Positions 23,359 through 34,500 of a stretch of 64,000 bases of DNA are shown here, piece after piece. Below the pieces are notes generated by a model that did not search any database, was not told the origin of the DNA, and saw only the letters and a program-made list of their open reading frames with translations. Numbering within the stretch: the stretch's first letter is position 1; the number at the start of each line of letters is the position of its first letter. The translations under genes were made by a program, and so were the position numbers. This DNA comes from Dromaius novaehollandiae (Eukaryota > Chordata > Aves > Casuariiformes > Dromaiidae), in contig NC_088105.1 of the NCBI RefSeq assembly GCF_036370855.1, forward strand, positions 11,661,619-11,725,618, given 5' to 3'.

Positions 23359-25569
23359 GCTTAGAAGAAGAGGCCGTGTGTGTGTACGATGGGCTGCATG
23401 TAGGAGTGATTTATCATAAGCTGTGCTGATCCTGGGCAGCTTCTGTTTCCTGCAGATCCCGAGGAGGAAGGGCTGAGCTGGTACTGAGGGCAGAGTAGCC
23501 AGGCAGGTATGTTACTGAGATGCTCCATAGTCTGGAGGATTTACTGCATAATATGATGTTGTTCTTGGAAGCGATACAGCTTAGTGTGAATCTTAATGTG
23601 GGATCTATAGAAAACTTTCTGTGGATGTTTGGGGAGCTCATAAATGTAGCCTGACTTAAATTTGCACCAAGCAGTCAATCCTTTGTCTGAAGAGCCTCAG
23701 ATGAGGGGAATGAGAATCCATGCTGTCAGGGGAAGTTCTTGAGGAGGGAGATTGGAAGCATTGCATTTTTCTATGTGAAAAAATGGACGAGAGAATGGGG
23801 AGCATGACAAAGGTCCATGAAATTACTAATGATCTTAAAGGTAGAAAGGAGTGGCTGTTCGTTCGTTCTTGTGGAGAGAAATCCTGAGTGGATGTGAAAA
23901 ACCCCTTTTAGGTATAGCAGAGGAAATGGACTCTGTTCCCCGCTTCTGCCCGTAGCGGCATCACCTCTGCTCCATTTCCCTTCTTGCCTCTCATGTAGCC
24001 CTCTGGCAGGCACAGCAGAGTGAGCTTTGCAACACAGGCTGCTGATGAAGGAGAGAGCTGCTTGCAGTGGCAGACAGGATGCTGGTGGTGTCAGAGTGGC
24101 ATGAGGGTGTGCTAGAGGTAGTCTAGGAGTAATGGCCAGAGTGCTGATGGGATGGGGATGTCCTGCAGCCACTGACCACTGTCCTACAGCTTTGATCTAT
24201 TCTTTAGATGCAGCCTGCTTGCTTTGCCTGTCTCTGGTGTGGTCTTTGTAGCTTGCTCTGGAAGTATGCCTGACACTGTGATGCTTGTATGTCCTGTGTG
24301 CCTGGCCAGGGAGAATGCCTGGGGTTGCTTTGGCAAGAAGTCCAGTATAGCTGACTTAACCATTTAAGTCATGTGGCTCTTTCCTCCTGCTTTTTAGCCA
24401 GTTTGGCTGTTAGGGGCAGATGAAAGGCTTTTTTTCTTATCTGAGGTCTTCTGTAGGGCAATTAGTTACAAGGAGAGAGTAGTGGGAGAAGACAGGTCCC
24501 CAAATGGTGCAGTATGTATCCATCTTTATAACTACATTTGGAGTGGGAGAGTTCTTAACCTTCGAAGGAGTGAAATTCAAAGATGGGCCTGCAAACTGCA
24601 GTAATGAAGAGACTTGCATAAGGCCATGGAAGGAATCTGGTAGGTGAAGAGAAGATTCCCTATAGCAGGAAACTCAGTCTGGTGAGATAGGTTTGGGGGA
24701 TGTTTAGAAAGCATTTGTGTTGCTGTTCATGTTGTGAGCTTTGCGATTGAGGATTTCTCCTGGCCTTTGGTATAGAAAAATATAGGAGGATATGGAAGAA
24801 AGTCCCTTTCTACCCTGCCTATTTCATCCATTAACTAAGCTCCTGAGGTTTTTATCTTCCCCAGAATCCATAAGATTTGGGCATGATACAGGCAGGATGT
24901 TAGTACAAGCCTTTGGTGTCTTGCTTGCAAACTCGGTTTTAAACCGACTGTGAAATCTGAGAGTTTCCACCCAATAAAACTAACAGATTTTTGCTGTTGT
25001 TTTCCCCCTCTGTAAGAGGGCCTATTAGCTGCTTCTGAAGATTTGGGGAGATTTTTACCTATTTCTAGGTAAACTTCTATTTCTCTTTTCCACTTTTTTT
25101 CTGTCAGTGAGACCTACAGCGTTGGCATTGCTTTCAGTCTCATCCTGTGGCATGTTATGACTTTTATTTTTTACTGCAGGCCGTAAGTTTTAGGACATTG
25201 GGAAATGCGGTGTGGCTTTTGATGTGTGGTATGCGTGTAGTGTAGGCTATTTTCACTTCCTTCTGTTAGAGACCAGTTGCTTGGCTGACCATAAATGCAC
25301 AAGAGGGAATTCAATAACCTGTGCGATCTCTCTAGTTCTGTGATCGTTTGTGGCTTTGCGGGGGAAAAGCAGAGCCTACAATATATGATATACAGCATGA
25401 CAGAGGCACGACTATAGGACTCTTGTGTTTCAATGTATTATGTGTTACAGCCTTGTCAGAGGTCTGACTGAGAGTGACCAACCTCTCCCATATTCAGCAA
25501 AAGCAGTATGCTGTTTTAATAGGTGGAGGTTAGTGGGTTCTTTTGCTCTGATTGTTGTTCTGTTATTAG
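19868..25569. other. Unassigned sequence, possible intron
   Basis: No recognised gene. It contains A39 at 23312-23350 and scattered splice-like sites. One segment with good splice sites (23455-23504) is closed in all frames and could at most be a noncoding exon. If the putative exons at 19806 and 25570 belong to one transcript, this stretch is intronic. Confidence 0.5.
23312..23350. repeat. A39 homopolymer
   Basis: About 39 consecutive A, then an A/G-rich tail. There is no AATAAA or gene-like sequence just upstream, so it does not look like the tail of a retroposed mRNA. CR1 elements of birds lack poly(A) tails. Confidence 0.9.
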
Positions 25570-25674
25570 CCTGATGAGGCTTATCGAGTCCTAAAGATTT
25601 GTGAGAAGCAAACAATCATCATTAGAAGATCTAGAAGAAAACCAGTTCAGAGGGTTCAAAGAACAGTAATCCAG
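25570..25674 (+). CDS. Putative coding exon B with PDZ-like C-terminal half
   Basis: 105 nt (35 codons, phase 0-0) between a good pyrimidine-rich acceptor (gttgttctgttattag) and donor CAG|gtacgt. Only one frame is open. It reads PDEAYRVLKICEKQTIIIRR, then SRRKPVQRVQRTVIQ. The segment DEAYRVLK...TIIIRR lines up with the last alpha helix and final beta strand of PDZ domains (typical pattern D-E-A-x-x-x-L-K, then T-x-x-hydrophobic-R-R). PDZ domains bind protein C-termini at membranes and junctions. The preceding half (GLGF loop, GD-x-hydrophobic-x-x-VNG) was not found upstream. The acceptor AG lies in an in-frame TAG, so splicing is required for translation. PDZ assignment is inference from short similarity. 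Confidence 0.38.
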
Positions 25675-25859
25675 GTACGTGCAAATAAATAGGAAGCAGT
25701 ACGTTCAACTAATACATCTTAACAAACCATCCCCTGTTTTTAAGCATTTGTTTTATCTTCTCCTATTTCTCTTGACAGCCACTTGTTCAACTTCTGACCT
25801 GTTTGTAAAAATCTGCACACCATCTATCAGAGGGATACACGCACTCGCAAACTTCTGTT

Positions 25860-26230
25860 CTGTGGGCATTAAGTAAATTATTTCTTTAAGATCATATGGC
25901 AGATCTATAATTAATTAAACCCTCCATGATATTAGCGCAAAATAATTTAGCCTTTCTAAAAAGGTAAATGTAATTTGCCGATCTGGTATTTGGAAGAATG
26001 CTTTCCCCAAAATCAATTCCTTTAGTTTCCAGAGAATAGAAATGAGAAGCAATCTCATTTTAATTATATCTCTTTATTGCTAACAAAGGAATGATTTATG
26101 CAATTAAATTAACTGGCTAGAAAATTATTCTCAGCTGGGCTGTCCTAATTCTTTGCTTTCTGAATTGCAGTCTCTTACACTTTTCTATGTAGATTAATTT
26201 TTCTGATATGCAAACAATGCTCCTTGTGTT
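25860..26230. promoter_or_regulatory. Candidate conserved noncoding element (AT-rich, homeodomain-type motifs)
   Basis: A block rich in TAATTA-type cores and balanced, non-repetitive AT-rich sequence, distinct from simple repeats. The region between NUF2 and PBX1 is a gene desert in mammals and likely carries long-range enhancers. Conservation itself cannot be measured here. Confidence 0.3.
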
Positions 26231-26255
26231 CATTTTTAACATTTTTTATTCACAG

Positions 26256-27399
26256 CTCCCCTTTTCTTAGTGTCAACGACATGAGTAATATTTGTGCACT
26301 GCTGGGCTCTGATTCAGTTTTTTATGTAGAAAGATGGAAAAAAATCTTTCTTTTGAATTTCATTATTGCCAGTGCAGAACAAGGTTTTGAAGTTTTCTTA
26401 TCTATTGCTGAGAAACAGCAGCAGGAACATGGAGAAACTGCAAAGATGTCAAAGGATGAAAACTTTTGAAGGAACGCATATCAGCATTGTGCAGACAGGT
26501 GAATTTGCAGCTAGTGTTAAGAACTCATTTTTTATGTATTCCTCTCAAAAATCTTGTCACCCTGCAGCTGGATGGAAAAAAGCAAGCTGAAAAGCAAGGA
26601 AAAAATTCAGTCTTATGTTGTATGCAAACTTAATAGGCAAAGAATTTTAGAATTTTTTTCCTGCCTGGAATTAACTTGCAATGGCTGGCCAGAAAGTTGG
26701 CTAGTGATATTTGGGCTTGGGGAAAATTACCATGTAACAACACATTGTGACCATGTGCCAACACAGTCTGACATCTTCTGAATGGGCCATTGGTGTAATC
26801 TGCCGTTTTAAAACAGCAGTGAACATATTGCAGAGCACGTGTTAGCTCTGTCTGAGCTGTCCTGCCCTGTATCAGTAAAGATGTGTCAGCTGGTCAGTGT
26901 TTGCTGCATTGGCACTCTTGCACTGCTATCAGATGGTTTTGAAATATAAAAGCAGTGTTTTGTCTGCTTTGATGTGTGATGCTTTGTGTGTGGAAAGGTC
27001 TCTGAGATTGGGATGCAGAATGGATTCCCAATCTGAAAGCTTTTGAACAGCCAGACAGGAAGGATCAAGCTGTGATGATCTCGAGGGGGCAGGAAAACAC
27101 TCGGACCTCTTCTTCAAGTGTGCATCATCCAGGGGGAATCATCCCTCTGTGTTAGATAACTGCACAGTGGATGGGTGTTGGGGTAGATGGTGCAATCATC
27201 TTGGCTGAGACTGTTGAGATTATCCTTGAGGACATTCTTTTGAGCGCAACATGGATGAAATTTGCTTGGAATTTACTTAGAAAGTGGGGTCACACTGATA
27301 TTCTTGGCTGGTCCTGGAAGTTCTCTGCAATCCATGCAGTTTTATTCTATTAATAACTTGGCTAATACAAGAAAAGATATCTTATGAAGCATGAGGAGG
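26256..27399. other. Unassigned sequence
   Basis: An 81-codon + strand frame (26224-26469) begins around a good acceptor (cattttttattcacag at 26240-26255) but has no convincing donor. It encodes nothing recognised. No repeat or RNA gene seen. Confidence 0.45.
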
Positions 27400-27880
27400 A
27401 TGCCATTTTGCAAGCAGTCTGTAGAGCAGGCTTTGAATTACAAAATGATCTAGACAAATTGAAGGAATGGTTAGAAATCAGTAAGATGGAATTCAGGACA
27501 AACCTTACTTTTAGGAAGAAACATCTGATTAAAAAGTGAGCAACAGCAGCCCAGGCAAGCAGTACTGTAGGATAGGATCTGGGTTTACAGTGAATCAGAG
27601 CTGAGTCAGCGTGATGCTCTGTTAAAAAAGAAAAGAAATCTTTTTCTTGGAATTATTAATAGCAGTGTCATGTGCAAGTTATGGAGGGGAGGGGACTATT
27701 CTACCTTATATGGTGGTGAAGCCTAGGCTAGCAGAAGGTATCCAGTTTTGCATGCCACATTTCAAAAGCCAAGAATTGGAAAGAGCTGGGAAATCATAAC
27801 CTATGGGTAAGTAATGGCAAGTCTTACAGAGGGAGAAGAACAAGGTTCATTTGCAGTAAGGGAGAATTAAACTGATGGCA
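27400..27880 (+). mobile_element. Degenerate CR1-type LINE fragment, 3' region, + strand
   Basis: The stretch follows, with many substitutions and small indels, the characteristic 3' portion of amniote CR1 elements: a segment like 'gatctagacaaattg...', then 'gatctgggt..acagtgaatcag', then '..gtatccagttttg..ccacatttcaaaa..', then 'aattggaaagag' and 'cataacctatg'. No intact reverse-transcriptase frame remains. It is an old copy. Ends are approximate. Confidence 0.7.
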
Positions 27881-30299
27881 GGAAAACCTTAACCTTAAAT
27901 TACAATGCTTGATGCCCACATAGCAGGTGAAACTTTGGATCCACTGGGTGTGTCCTTTGGTCTTCCAGCTCCACCTGCTTCTCTTCTTAACTCAGCAGAT
28001 CTGAGCTTTCCTCCTACCCCAGATTGCTCTGTGTTCTCCACAACCTGTGTGGGTAGGTGGCTTCGTACCCATTTTGTAGCTCCCTTTAGCTCCTGTTCCC
28101 TGCTACTTGTTAAGGTAGGAGGTTGTTTCACTCTCCTTTGCCAATGAATTCCAGTGGGGGCTGACACTGAAAGCTGCCTTTAATGATGACTGAGGAGAAG
28201 GTTTCACTTCTCAATAGCCAGAAATCCTCCCTTCCTCTTGGAACAAGCAGTGGGTGCAAACTTACAAGGAACACAACTGAATTAGAAAGTAAGCAGAGAG
28301 ATGTGCTCATGGTTGAAGGGAACGGAAGAGGATAAAGGGAAATTATTAAAAAAAAAAACAGGAAAAAGGAAGTCTTCTACAGTTGATTGCAAGGTGATGC
28401 ATCACTGGCATCTCAACTCTGTTATGAGGGCATATTGGTACCATCAGAAAGCCTTTCATGAGCTGCAGTGAAAATTGTGAAAACAGGACTGTCTTCTGTT
28501 TTATCCTATTGAAATGTGGGAGGTAAATGCTGCAGTACCAGGAAATGTCCAGTTCCAGGTACATCTCCATGCAGCCACTAAGGGAGGCAAGAGAGATCCA
28601 GACCAGAGCCCTCAAACTTGCAGTATGATAAGAAATACAGAGTTTAAAATGCCCTTTGTACAAGCACAGCCATGTTAATACTAACCCTGTGCTCCTGAGA
28701 ATTGAACTGAAAGCGTGTATGATCGTTTTCCTCTCCCTACACCGTGCTGCCCATCCCTATGGATCCTCATTGTATTCTGTGCTGCGTGTGAACGAGGGAA
28801 TCGTTGACAGTACCTTAAGGGAATGTACTTGAGGACCATGGTCTTTCCAGGGGGATTCTCATGGGTAGCATTTAGGGTTGTCCTGTACAGGAGCTCCCAA
28901 GGCAATGTAAAAGTTTTTAAAGATCAGCTCCAAAAATAACTCTGCCGCAATCTGGATGCTGGACTCTTTCTGTTCCTTAACAGGGGAAATAAGAATGGGT
29001 TCCCGCTAGATCCTCTAATAGAACTAATCACCTCTCCACAGACCATTTCCCAAATGCCTCAGAATTTAATTTCACACAAAGTGATACCCAGGTGAAAAGT
29101 TACCACTGCTGGTAATATAGTAAATCTCTTCTGTAGAGTAGATCTCTATTATATGTGGCTATTCTCCCCAAGAGAAGTTCCCCATACCTCTGTCTTGCTT
29201 GTTGATTCATCCTACTGAGATGGCTGATTAGGGATGCTTTTCTTCTCTTAGATAAGATTTACTGCTTTGTAAAGCTACTGTAGATGTTTTCTCTGTGCAT
29301 GCTTTTCCTCCAAACATAATGTTGCTGAGCTGAATAAAACAAACGGTGGGGTTAGCCTGGCATAATAAAGGTGCACAAGCAAGGCAGGTGTGCAGTTAGG
29401 ACTATGCTGTTGCTGCAATTTCTCGGAAAACTGGGTGAAATGTGAGGACTTGGTCCATTTGTCTGGGGTTTCCCAGGAAAAGAAAAGGAGAAAGAAAATA
29501 GACAGCCCTGTTCTTCTCTTGTTTCATTCTATACTCTTTGCTTTCCTGTTTCACCTAGCATTTCTAAAGAAAAACTAGGATATCTTCCACTTTATTTCCA
29601 CTCAGGTTCCCTTCCTGGTTCTCATGAAGTAGGACACAGCTGGTTGGAGCTTGGACTTCCTAGCATCAGCAGGGCATTTGAATAAAAACAATTTTGATTT
29701 CACTTAAAATAATGATGATACTTTCGTTTATGACAGATTCCAGACATCTGAGTGCTAAAGATGAAATCAGAAATTAAAATCATCTGGCTCATTACATCAA
29801 AAAGGATACAAGTATCAGAAAGCTTTACATTGGCCTTATCTTCTTTTCTTGTGACTTTTCATTTCTTGTGACTTCTGTATCTCTCAGTAAGTCAGTGACA
29901 GCTAGGAACTCTCTCCGTCTTACCAGTGACGGAGAAATGAAACAATGTCAAATACAATATAGGTAATATAAGTAGCTGTATATAATTAGACTATATACAT
30001 ATGTGCACGTATGTGGTTTCTGTGTATGATGTTACGTTTCAGAGATAAAACAGTGTAGTAAGAGGCTCTAGACTTTTATACTATGGCCTTTTTATTTAAG
30101 TTATTCTTGTCTGTCTTGTCTATTTTAAGTTATTCTTGTCTTGTTGGGACTTCACTAGGAGATCTCTTAAGGTCCCACCCTACCTGAATTATTTTATAGT
30201 TCCATGAAGATCTGTATGCTTATTATGTGTTAAAATTAACAGTGGTTGCATTGCTTGTGAAAAGCTTTGTGCTGAAAGACAACCGAACAGCTCAAGGAA
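27881..30299. other. Intergenic or intronic sequence, nothing recognised
   Basis: The open frames at 27895-28167 and 28346-28663 are on the minus strand, short and family-free. An imperfect tandem repeat of about 28 bp, with a shared core of taagttattcttgtct type, lies at 30092-30143. No gene, RNA or interspersed repeat was identified. Confidence 0.55.
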
Positions 30300-30835
30300 G
30301 GTATTTGCCTTTCTTGACCTTCATGAGGTTCCTCTCAGCTTGTTTCTCCAGCCTGTTGGACTCCCTCTGAGGAGCAGCCCTTATCCTCCAGCATTATAGA
30401 CTGCTTTCCCCCAGTATGGTGGTGTTTGTGCACCTTCTGAGACTGCATGCTGTCCCATCATCCAGGTTGCTAATAAAGGTGTTGGGCAGTACTGGCCCTA
30501 TACTCATCCCTTAGGGATGCCACTGGCAGCTGGCTGTCAGTTGGACTTTGTACTGCTGATCACCAGGCCTGGTTAACTTTCTGTCCTCCTTATTTCCAAT
30601 TATCCAGTCCATTCATAATTCACCAGTTTGCCTATAAGGATGCTGCGGGAGACAACATCAAAGGCCTTGCTGAAGTCGGGGTATGACAGCATCTGCTGTT
30701 TTTCCCTGCCTTGTCTACACAGCCAGTCCTCTCATCCTAGAAAGCAACTGAGTTGGTCAGGCATGACCTGCCATTGGTAAGTCCATGCTCTCTGTTCCCA
30801 GTCACCACCTTCTTCCTGTGCTATCAGGTCAGCAT
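30300..30835 (-). mobile_element. CR1 LINE fragment (reverse-transcriptase region), - strand
   Basis: On the + strand this reads as the antisense of a CR1 LINE. It includes 'cttcatgaggttcctctc', 'ctccagcctgttggactccctctg', 'gttgctaataaaggtgttgggcagtactggccc', 'ttagggatgccactgg' and 'caaaggccttgctgaagtc'. These are standard CR1 open-reading-frame landmarks in avian genomes. The copy is truncated and full of changes, with no intact frame. CR1 moved by target-primed reverse transcription; this one is fossil. Confidence 0.85.
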
Positions 30836-31082
30836 CTCGGGTAAAGCAATATTGCACAGGAATCCTCCACTCAGGTCTGCCAGTATCTGTTAGCTGTGAA
30901 CTGGGGCACGTTATTCTAGCTACCTGTACAGTGCTGCTGTTTGCCTTCCATCCTAACTGGCTGTAACCCTAATCCTGAATTTTCTTATCTTTCTACAGAA
31001 ATCCTGTGTCCAGATCTGTCTTGGCAAAGAGTTGACCACTTTATTGATTCTAAGTGACTTTTGTACTAACTTTAAATATGCA

Positions 31083-31103
31083 AATAATAATAATAATAAT
31101 AAT
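31083..31103. repeat. (AAT)7 microsatellite
   Basis: Seven tandem AAT units. Confidence 0.9.
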
Positions 31104-31149
31104 TACGGGAATAATGGGAGCAGTATGGGATTTCTTCATTTTTTTTTTT

Positions 31150-31720
31150 ATTTCTGTCCTCTGCAGACACCACTTTAATGCAAATCAAACTTTACTGGAT
31201 TGTGTTACCTATTGAAAAATAGTTTCAATTAGAAATTCAATTACACTGTCTTGGGGGGATGGAACTGACAGTTTCTTTGAATTTTGTACGTTATAGAAGG
31301 CTCCAAAGTGCCATAAATCTGCTAATTGATTTCTGTACCTGTAATGTTTGATTAGGTGTATTTTATTGTCTTCTTGGTTTTAATTAACCCCAGGCTTGTC
31401 AAAATGCTTCCACTGACAAAGGATATATGATGAACTGAGATAAACTCTATTAACAGAGGCTGACTTTTGTCAGTAATTGCTATCATGCATAAGAGTTATT
31501 AGAAATTAGCACATACAAAAAGAAACTGTACTTTTGGTAACAACTTTTATGGGCTGCTATAAATCTGTTGATTGCCCCCTACACATGGGAGATAAGCAAA
31601 TGTGAATGACAAGGAGTCTGAAGGAAAAATCAATCATTTACTAGATGTCTTATAAATATTAAGAGTGACAAAATGGGAAGAGTTATGAAGTAAAAGTGCT
31701 GAAAATTAAATGGATGCTAA
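31150..31720. promoter_or_regulatory. Candidate conserved noncoding element with octamer motif
   Basis: About 570 bp of AT-rich, non-repetitive sequence dense in developmental motifs: an octamer ATGCAAAT at 31178-31185, several TAATTG/ATTAAC-type homeodomain cores, and TTGATTG and AATCAATCA motifs of PBX/HOX type. No open frame of note. It resembles vertebrate long-range enhancers next to developmental regulators. If synteny with mammals holds, the nearest such gene is PBX1. Inference only. Confidence 0.38.
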
Positions 31721-33745
31721 TGCACCTAAACTTGTTCCCATTAGAGACTGTGAGGGCTGTGGAGGCTGGGGGCATGGGTACCCCAGGTAGCTCTCAGTTT
31801 TAGTGAAGCAGAATATGGTAACTCAGCTGCAGAGCTCTGAAAGACTGACTCGATATTGAGCCCTTTTTCCTAGGCCCTTGATGGGAGTCTACATCTGGGC
31901 TCTTACTGCCTGAAGGTTGTCCATTGCCTTATAGGGCAGGTGCCCAACAAAGTCACACTGCTAGAGTTTGAGGACAGAGGCAAGCAGGACTGAGGGACTG
32001 ATGATGCCAAGCTTTCATCCTAGAAGCAATTGTGGAGACTGTAATTGAGATATTTTTGTCCTTAAGTATCTAGTTGAATGGCAACTTCCTCTGTTGTAGT
32101 TCTTTGCCCTTGCTTGGTCTCTTGATCCTTTGTTTGCGCTGAGCTCTGTTTGAATGGGATCTTGATTTGGATATAGTCCTGTAAACGCAACTAAAATAAT
32201 ATTGTGAAAATAAAAAACAAATCAGAGTAGTAATTAAGCCATACAAAAGTGTAAAACTATGTGACAAGCTTTCCTTAACATAGTTCTAGAAATTGGTATC
32301 ACTACTTCCCAGAAACACTGTATATACTTGTGTTTTGAGGAGGCAAGGCAAGGTAAGGTTTGTCAAAATCTTTTTACTGGGCTACATGAGAGGAGAGCTC
32401 GTACAAAACCTCAGAAACTGCAGAGGCCTGTGTGTCTGGAAATGTCACTGTGTTTTCTGCCAGCTTCTGTCCAACTTTGGATAATCTTGGCTGCAGCAAT
32501 TTCAAATTTTCAGTTTTTAAAACTTTTAACAGATATTCTTACTCAAAATGGCTAATTTTATCTTGATTTCCCTCTGAAGGTTTTTTAAGCTGAGCTTCAC
32601 TTTCTTTCCTGCTTTCTCTAAGAACTGTCACAGTGACTTAAGTGATGGTAATGATCCTGTTTGTGCAAGGGTGTGTGGAGAAAAGGATGAGGAGAGTGGA
32701 GTCTACTAGAGGTCCTGTTCAGTCCTAATAGCAGTTTGATCTAATGTTCAGATACTTAGTTTACTGCTGCTATCTCAGGGAGCTTGAAAATGTCCCTGCA
32801 GCTTGCAAGGTGTGAGACTTTTACTTTGTTGTCTTACTTTTGGCAAAAAAGAGACCTTCAAACACTGGGGGGATTTGGAGCAGTCTTTCTTCTTCTTGGG
32901 CCCTGAGCACTGCAGCATTTGAGTTGTAGGAATGGCTGGAGTAGATCTACTGCAGCGTGTGTATGGGTGTGTGGGTATGCTGGGGTGGAGAGAGGCCCAG
33001 CTGGCACAAGAGAAGTGCAGCCCTGGGCTTTCTCTTGCTTCCCAGCAGTGCAAAACCTCTTAGCTTACTTGTCCTCTTGGAAGAGGCAGGAAATCCCAGC
33101 ATGCTTGAATCCCAGTTTCCCATGGATCATTCCCATGCAGGGCATGGAGGGGATGTATTCTGCAGCATGTCAGGCTCCTAAGGACCACATGTCCTGAAGT
33201 GAGCTGCCAAAGAGAGAACTACATCACTGGTTTCTGCAGCCTAGCTGAGGTCTTAGTCTGGACCCCTCGTAAGGCATAGAGGGGAGATTCTGTGGTGTAA
33301 TTCCCCCTCTGCTGCCATAAGGGACAAACTCTCTAGCAGCAGAAAGAGATCCATGATCTGGCTGATGTTTCTGGGCATTTCTACAGTGTCATCAAAAGAG
33401 CACCAGACAACCCATAGTTTGTGCTGTGGGGCTGAGTTAAGACCTGCAAGAGGAGAAGGAAAAGAAATGCTAAGGATGCCCTGTTTTGAGGAGCTGAGAC
33501 TGGTCTCAGCGCTGGTGTATTGGGAGCGGTTTTGCAGGATGGACAGTTCAGACCGTTTTGCTGCATGTGGTATCTGAGCACTGTGTCATTGTGTCGCAGC
33601 TCTTGTGCTGCAGTTGTTAACTCCTCTAGTCTTTAAGGGACAGTTGGTATGTTTAGTAGATGCAAACTGCAGGTGATCCCATGCAAGATATTTAGTGTGG
33701 GGTTTTTTTCAGTGTGTGTGGTTGTGTGTTTGTGGGGTTTTTTTG

Positions 33746-33787
33746 GTTGTTTTTTTTTTGTTTTGTTTTTTTTTTTTTTTTTTTTTT
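33746..33787. repeat. T-rich low-complexity tract
   Basis: Long T runs broken by single G. Confidence 0.9.
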
Positions 33788-34420
33788 GTGGCCGTACACA
33801 TTCATGATCATGACTGAAATTTTGCTCCCAAGGATCTATTTGTTACTGGAGTGCTTGATTGGTTATTACTTATCTGGACTCTCTTAATGAACACTTAATC
33901 TGTCTACTTAGCTAGGTTTTGATGAAAGAGATGCACCCTTGTTCTTGTTTGTCTTAGATACATACTTCTGTTTAGGAGTTTTTATGCAAGTCTTTTGCAT
34001 GTGTGAGTGCACATATATCTATATTCCCTCTTGGGGTAGATTGAAAACAATCCATTTAGAAACCAGGTGTCCTTGTCTCTCTTGGCATCTGGTTAAATAT
34101 CAGCAAAGAAGGAGAAGGTAAATCCTAGGATTGCTTGGGTTATGAGGCTCTTAGCCCCATCTGATGGGATTTAAAGGTCATGGTGGTTGCCCACATGTGA
34201 AAGATGTGTCTTTATTCCCCATATATAATACAGACCAAAATGATCTTAAGATGTCCTTATATTGAGATGGTGGTAAGCAACATGCTTTTCAGTCTGCTGA
34301 GACCAGAGGTCGCTGTTTAACTGGAAATGGAGACCCTTCACTCTTCTAGAGCCACCTTCTCTCTATTGTGCCCCTCTCTTAACCTGCTCTGCAATACCTC
34401 AGGCTCCTTTTCCCTTAACA

Positions 34421-34500
34421 ACAAAAAAACCCACAAAAAACAAAACAAAACCCCAAAACCAACCAACCAAAAAAAGAGAACAGCACCCCCCCCCCCCCAA
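34421..34500. repeat. A/C-rich low-complexity tract ending in C13
   Basis: Runs of A broken by C and CC (including CCAACCAACC) and ending in a C homopolymer. Open frames on both strands here are artefacts of composition. Confidence 0.9.

Noticed and set aside
23455..23504. Segment with very good acceptor and donor
   Set aside because: All three frames contain stops, so it is not a coding exon. A noncoding exon cannot be excluded but nothing supports it.
26224..26469. 81-codon frame beginning near a good acceptor
   Set aside because: No usable donor before its stop and no family likeness; kept only as a note.
32634..32709. Segment after a strong pyrimidine-rich acceptor with a short Cys-containing frame to a TAG
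   Set aside because: Only 25 codons, no poly(A) signal or partner exon.
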